Of a DNA stretch of 9,108 bases, positions 5,686 to 9,108 are shown in pieces. Positions within the stretch are counted from its first letter, which is position 1. Each line of letters begins with the position of its first letter. The notes under the pieces were generated by a model, which was given only the letters and a program-made list of their open reading frames with translations, searched no databases and had not been told where the DNA came from. The DNA comes from an uncultured Clostridia bacterium. Lineage in GTDB: Bacteria; Bacillota; Clostridia; Oscillospirales; Acutalibacteraceae. The stretch covers positions 1-9,108 of the forward strand of contig CANQGN010000053.1 in NCBI GenBank assembly GCA_947623215.1, read 5' to 3'. The position numbers were made by a program, and so were the translations under genes.

Positions 5686-7911
5686 ATGCAAACAGCCGAA
5701 ACCGAACAATTGCAGGGCACCGTCGTCTCTATTACCTATCGCAACGAGCGCAACGGCTACACCGTGCTGCAACTGGCAAGCGAGGGGCGGCTGATTACGG
5801 CGGTGGGGGCCATGCCGGCGGCTTCTCCCGGCGACTCGCTCCTTTTAGAGGGCAGCTTTACCACCCACAAAACCTACGGCAGCCAGTTTCAGGTGACCCG
5901 GCTTTCGCTTCGCCCGCCACAGACCGCTGAGGCGGTGCTTACCTTTCTTTCCTCCGGCGCCATCAAGGGGGTCGGCCCCGCCACCGCCGCCAAAATTGTA
6001 GATTTATTCGGCGACCGCACGCTGGAGGTGCTGGAAAAAGAGCCCGCCCGGCTGGCGCAGGTGCGGGGCATTACGCTGAAAAAGGCCAAAGAAATCGGCG
6101 CACAGTTTGCCGAGCGCTACTCTATGCGCGAGCTCATGCTGCGCTTTTCTGCCTACGGGCTTTCGGCGGTAGAAAGCCTGCGCATTTTAGAGGCGCTGGG
6201 GGCAGAGTGCGTAGAGCAGGTGGAGCAAAACCCCTATTTGCTTTGTAGAGAAGAGATTGGCTTTGCCTTTGACCGGGCAGACGCCATGGCCGCCGGGCTG
6301 GGGCTTTCTCCCTTGCTGCCCGCCCGGTTAGAGTCTGGCGCACTGCACGTGCTGCGGCATAACGCCGGCAACGGCCACACCTGCCTGCCCCGGCACAAAG
6401 TGTGCGAGGTCGCCGCCCGCCTGCTTCGGGTAGAGCCGGGCGAGGTAGACGCCGCCGTAGACCGCTTACTTGCAGACGGCCGCGCGGTCGAGCGAAATCT
6501 TTCCGGCCGCCCCTTTGTGGCGCTGCCGCTTTATTACGAGTGCGAGCAGGCCGTTTGCGACCGCCTGCGGCTGATGCTCGCTTACCCCCCGGCGCCGGTT
6601 GAGGCCTTGCCGCAGCGGTTAGAGGCGCTGGAGCTCGCCACCGGCATTCACTACGACGAACGCCAAAAAGCCGCCGTTTTTCGCGCATTGTCAGACGGCG
6701 TGCTGGTGCTCACCGGCGGCCCCGGCACCGGCAAAACCACCACCATTCAGGCCATTATTACCCTGCTGCAAGGCCAAAACTTAAAAGTAGCTTTAGCCGC
6801 CCCCACGGGGCGGGCGGCCAAGCGGATGTCGGAGCTCACGGGGGGAGAGGCCAAAACCCTCCACCGGTTGCTTGAAGTCGCCTACAGCGACGAGCAGGGG
6901 GCAGCCGAGTTTGGCCGCAACGAGCGCCACCCGTTGGAGGCCGACGCGGTGATTGTGGACGAGCTTTCTATGGTAGACGTTCAGCTCTTTGACGCGCTGC
7001 TGCGGGCCATGCCGCTGGGCTGCCGCCTTATTATGGTGGGGGACGAAAACCAGCTGCCCGCCGTGGGGGCGGGCAACGTGCTGGGCGACATTCTTGTATC
7101 CGGGCTGGTGCCGGTGGTGTCGCTCCATACCATTTTTCGGCAGGCCATGCAAAGCCGCATTGTGACAAACGCCCACAAAATTGTGGCGGGCGAAACGCCC
7201 GACCTTACCTGCCGCGACGGCGACTTTTTTTTGGCCCACGCCCCCACCCCCCGGGCGGCCGCCGCGCTGCTGTGCGACCTTGACGCCACCCGCCTGCCGG
7301 CCGCTTACGGGCTGGACCCGCTAACGGACATTCAAATCTTATGCCCCTCGCGCATGGGCGAGACGGGTTCCGTACACCTAAACCAGCTGCTCTGCGAGCG
7401 GCTGAACCCCGCCGGCGCGGGCAAGCGGGAGTGGACGGGCCCCCGCGGGCTGCTGCGGGTGGGCGATAAAGTGATGCAAACCCGCAATAATTACGACGTC
7501 GCCTGGACAAGGGCAGACGGGGCGGAGGGCACCGGCGTGTGGAACGGCGACGTGGGGCTGCTGCTCTCGCTCGACCCCGCCACCGGCGTAGCCACCGTGC
7601 GGTTTGACGACCGCGTGGCCGTCTACGCGGGGGAGGACTGGGCAGATTTAGAGCAGGCCTACGCCATTACGGTACACAAAAGCCAGGGCAGCGAGTACCC
7701 CTGCGTGCTCATTCCCGTTATCGGCATTCCCCAGCGGCTGGCCTACCGCAATTTGCTTTATACCGGCGTTACCCGCGCTCGCCGCCTGCTGGTGCTGGCG
7801 GGGGAGGAGCGCACGGTAGCCCACATGGTGCAAAACCACGTAAAGTCCCGCCGATACACCATGCTGGCCCATTTGCTTACCGAATCTGCCTCTCCGCCCG
7901 CCGAATCATAA
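5686..7911 (+). CDS. recD2: RecD2-type ATP-dependent DNA helicase (SF1B)
   Basis: This 741-residue protein is close to the usual RecD2 length. RecD2 is a 5'-3' DNA helicase found in bacteria that often lack RecBCD. It acts in the cytoplasm in DNA repair and replication-fork maintenance. The N-terminal beta-rich domain (about 8-80) begins LQGTVVSITYRNERNGYTVL. A helix-hairpin-helix region follows, with hairpins at GVGPATAAKI (95-104) and RGITLKKAKEI (127-137). The helicase core shows the Walker A motif GGPGTGKTT (344-352, Lys350), motif Ia APTGRAAKRMSE, the Walker B motif IVDELSMVD (423-431, Asp425 and Glu426), motif III around GDENQLPAVGAGNVLGD, motif V TVHKSQGSEYP (662-672), and motif VI YTGVTRARRLL (692-702, Arg697). 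No key residue is missing, so it should be an active ATPase. The start ATG 5686 has a perfect AGGAGG. It lies 34 bases after the small membrane protein gene and 144 bases before the recJ start. Confidence 0.96.
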   Translation: MQTAETEQLQGTVVSITYRNERNGYTVLQLASEGRLITAVGAMPAASPGDSLLLEGSFTTHKTYGSQFQVTRLSLRPPQTAEAVLTFLSSGAIKGVGPATAAKIVDLFGDRTLEVLEKEPARLAQVRGITLKKAKEIGAQFAERYSMRELMLRFSAYGLSAVESLRILEALGAECVEQVEQNPYLLCREEIGFAFDRADAMAAGLGLSPLLPARLESGALHVLRHNAGNGHTCLPRHKVCEVAARLLRVEPGEVDAAVDRLLADGRAVERNLSGRPFVALPLYYECEQAVCDRLRLMLAYPPAPVEALPQRLEALELATGIHYDERQKAAVFRALSDGVLVLTGGPGTGKTTTIQAIITLLQGQNLKVALAAPTGRAAKRMSELTGGEAKTLHRLLEVAYSDEQGAAEFGRNERHPLEADAVIVDELSMVDVQLFDALLRAMPLGCRLIMVGDENQLPAVGAGNVLGDILVSGLVPVVSLHTIFRQAMQSRIVTNAHKIVAGETPDLTCRDGDFFLAHAPTPRAAAALLCDLDATRLPAAYGLDPLTDIQILCPSRMGETGSVHLNQLLCERLNPAGAGKREWTGPRGLLRVGDKVMQTRNNYDVAWTRADGAEGTGVWNGDVGLLLSLDPATGVATVRFDDRVAVYAGEDWADLEQAYAITVHKSQGSEYPCVLIPVIGIPQRLAYRNLLYTGVTRARRLLVLAGEERTVAHMVQNHVKSRRYTMLAHLLTESASPPAES

Positions 7912-7920
7912 CTCCCCTTT

Positions 7921-7955
7921 TGCGCCGACTGCGGCTTTTGCCCGTAGTCGGTGCA
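7921..7955 (+). terminator. Possible non-classical terminator hairpin after recD2
   Basis: Arms 7921-7934 and 7942-7955 pair over 14 positions, including two G-T wobbles, around a 7-base loop (CTTTTGC). It starts 10 bases after the recD2 stop. No T-run follows on either strand, so an intrinsic terminator is doubtful. A 3'-end stabiliser is the alternative. Confidence 0.4.
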
Positions 7956-7996
7956 CTGCATTCAGTCAAAAATTCCCTCTTTTCCCCAAGTTTTCA

Positions 7997-8025
7997 TTTA
8001 CACCGGCGGGGGAAAGTGGTATAAT
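7997..8025 (+). promoter_or_regulatory. Sigma-A-type promoter of recJ
   Basis: The -35 box is TTTACA (7997-8002, 5 of 6 matches to TTGACA). The spacer is exactly 17 bases. The -10 box is a perfect TATAAT (8020-8025), preceded by an extended -10 TG at 8017-8018. The expected transcript start is about 8032. The stretch before the -35 box (about 7963-7996) is A/T-rich and could act like an UP element. This is the clearest promoter in the window and makes recJ independently expressed. Confidence 0.85.
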
Positions 8026-8040
8026 AAATTCGTTATGCAG

Positions 8041-8045
8041 AAAGG
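8041..8045 (+). promoter_or_regulatory. Ribosome binding site deciding the recJ start
   Basis: AAAGG (in AGAAAGGCGG, 8039-8048) lies 10 bases before TTG 8056 and only 4 bases before GTG 8050. The ATG at 8035 lies upstream of this site and about 3 bases from the predicted transcript start. Confidence 0.55.
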
Positions 8046-8055
8046 CGGTGTGGGC

Positions 8056-9108
8056 TTGGCCAAAAAACAATGGGTCTTTCGCCCGGTAGATAAATCGCTC
8101 GCCAAAGAGCTTTCGGCAGAGTGCGGGGTAGACCCCATGGTAGCCCTGCTGCTTTGCGGCAGAGGGCTGACCGATGAATATGAAATCGACGCTTTTGTGC
8201 GCCCCGACCCCGCGCTGGTAGACCCCTTTGAGCTGCCGGATATGGAAAAGGCCGTAGCCGTGCTTTCGGCCGCCATGAAAAATCATGAAAAAATTGCCGT
8301 CTGCGGCGATTATGACTGCGACGGCCTTACCGCCTCGGCGCTGCTTTACCGGTATTTAACCGACTGCGGGGCAGACGTGGTGTGCGAGCTGCCCGACCGT
8401 TTAGCGGAGGGCTACGGCCTTCACCGCGCGGCGATAGACCGGCTGGCCGCCGCCGGCGTTTCGCTCATTGTAACGGTGGATAACGGCATCGCCGCCGCCG
8501 ACGCGATTGCCTATGCGGCTTCTCTTGGCATGAAAACCGTGGTAACCGACCATCACCGCGCGGGGGAGACCCTGCCCGTAGCCGAGGCGGTGGTAGACCC
8601 CGCCCTGGCCCCGCCGGAATTATCTGCCGCCTGCCCCGCCGGGGTAGGGGTGGCCTTTTTGCTGGTTTGCGCCCTTTCCGGCCGCCCGTGTGAGGAGCTG
8701 ACCCCCCGCTACGGCGACCTGCTGGCCCTCGGCACGGTGGCAGACGTGGTGCCGCTGTTAGAGAACAACCGCCTGTTTGTGCGGCTGGGGCTGGCCGCCG
8801 CTCACCGCTCGCCCAGCGTGGGGGTGCGCTGTTTGTGCGACGCGGCGGATATAGACGTTTCTACCTTAACGGCCGACCAGATTTCTTACGCGCTGGCCCC
8901 CCGCTTAAACGCCGCCGGGCGCATGGGCGACTGCCGCCGCGCCTTTCGGCTGCTGGTAACGGAGGATGAAGAAGAAGCCGCCGCGCTGGCGGCGGAAATA
9001 TGCGCCGAAAACACCCGCCGGCAGGAGACGGAGGCCGCCATGCTGGCGCATTGCCTCGCCCTAATAGAGGCGGACGATGAACTTCGCCGCAGCCGGGTGC
9101 TGGTGCTC
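8056..9108 (+). CDS. recJ: Single-stranded-DNA-specific exonuclease RecJ, N-terminal part (3' end outside window)
   Basis: The 351 visible residues cover the DHH catalytic domain and run to the window edge; full-length RecJ is usually about 560-800. RecJ degrades single-stranded DNA 5' to 3' using two metal ions and acts in recombination and mismatch or base-excision repair. Visible motifs are GDYDCDG (84-90; Asp85, Asp87, Asp89), TVDNGI with Asp142, TDHH (164-167), ALGTVADVVPL with Asp230, and APRLNAAGRMGD, all in family order. A Glu/Ala-rich helical segment (EDEEEAAALAAEI) starts near the right edge. I place the start at TTG 8056 (protein MAKKQWVF...), which is spaced best from AAAGG. GTG 8050 and ATG 8035 are in-frame alternatives; ATG 8035 would sit almost at the predicted 5' end of the transcript. 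It has its own promoter and follows recD2. Whether apt or relA-type genes follow, as in many Gram-positives, lies beyond the window. Confidence 0.95.
   Translation, partial: MAKKQWVFRPVDKSLAKELSAECGVDPMVALLLCGRGLTDEYEIDAFVRPDPALVDPFELPDMEKAVAVLSAAMKNHEKIAVCGDYDCDGLTASALLYRYLTDCGADVVCELPDRLAEGYGLHRAAIDRLAAAGVSLIVTVDNGIAAADAIAYAASLGMKTVVTDHHRAGETLPVAEAVVDPALAPPELSAACPAGVGVAFLLVCALSGRPCEELTPRYGDLLALGTVADVVPLLENNRLFVRLGLAAAHRSPSVGVRCLCDAADIDVSTLTADQISYALAPRLNAAGRMGDCRRAFRLLVTEDEEEAAALAAEICAENTRRQETEAAMLAHCLALIEADDELRRSRVLVL

Noticed and set aside
5306..5794. + strand frame of 162 codons starting at GTG 5306
   Set aside because: It overlaps both the small membrane protein gene and the start of recD2, and its Pro/Arg/Gly-rich translation lacks structure. 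The other frames have better starts and motifs.
6134..6688. Open frame of 184 codons on the - strand, very Arg/Ala/Pro-rich
   Set aside because: This is a shadow of recD2 in a GC-rich frame; the composition is typical of noncoding frames.
4211..8012. Shared CACCGGCGGGG word near 4212 and 8001 as a possible regulatory repeat
   Set aside because: It is short, GC-rich and similar to frequent coding words in the window (for example near 6711). In one place it lies in a hairpin arm and in the other in a promoter spacer, so chance is the simplest reading.
1..9108. CRISPR arrays, tRNA or rRNA genes, insertion sequences, attachment sites
   Set aside because: No spaced direct repeats, tRNA-like cloverleaf, rRNA-like stretch, transposase frame or terminal inverted repeats were seen; the window is almost fully covered by protein genes.

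Overview
The window is GC-rich (near 60% by eye). All six genes I can support lie on the + strand. Strong AGGAGG-like ribosome sites, a textbook sigma-A-type promoter, GTG/TTG starts and a RecD2-type helicase point to a Gram-positive Clostridia-type bacterium, possibly a gut member of the Oscillospiraceae/Ruminococcaceae. The lineage is an inference from style and gene content.

Region 1 (1-5248) looks like a mannose-glycan catabolic operon. It holds the C-terminal part of a GH92 alpha-mannosidase (cut by the window start), a full-length GH38 alpha-mannosidase-like protein, and a HAD-superfamily hydrolase with an unrecognised ~80-residue N-terminal extension. The gaps between genes are 70 and 89 bases. 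A long hairpin (17 pairs) fills most of the gap before the HAD gene. Two features suggest this is not an ordinary N-glycan mannosidase set. The GH92 has Gln where the usual catalytic acid Glu is expected (NQPSFH instead of NEPSxH). The GH38 has Thr where the nucleophile and zinc-ligand Asp is expected (GYTATSYG instead of GYxPDxFG). As I recall the literature, Glu-to-Gln in GH92 marks enzymes that cleave mannose-1-phosphate-6-mannose. With a phosphatase-like HAD next door, a phosphomannan or phosphoglycan pathway is a testable idea.

Region 2 (5249-7911) has a small single-pass membrane protein of unknown function, followed 34 bases later by recD2, an SF1B DNA helicase with all main motifs intact.

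Region 3 (7912-9108) has a non-coding stretch of about 144 bases with a 14-pair hairpin and a near-consensus promoter. The start of recJ follows, a 5'-3' single-strand exonuclease of the DHH family that is cut by the window end. RecD2 and RecJ are both DNA repair enzymes. The recJ gene has its own promoter, so it need not depend on read-through from recD2.
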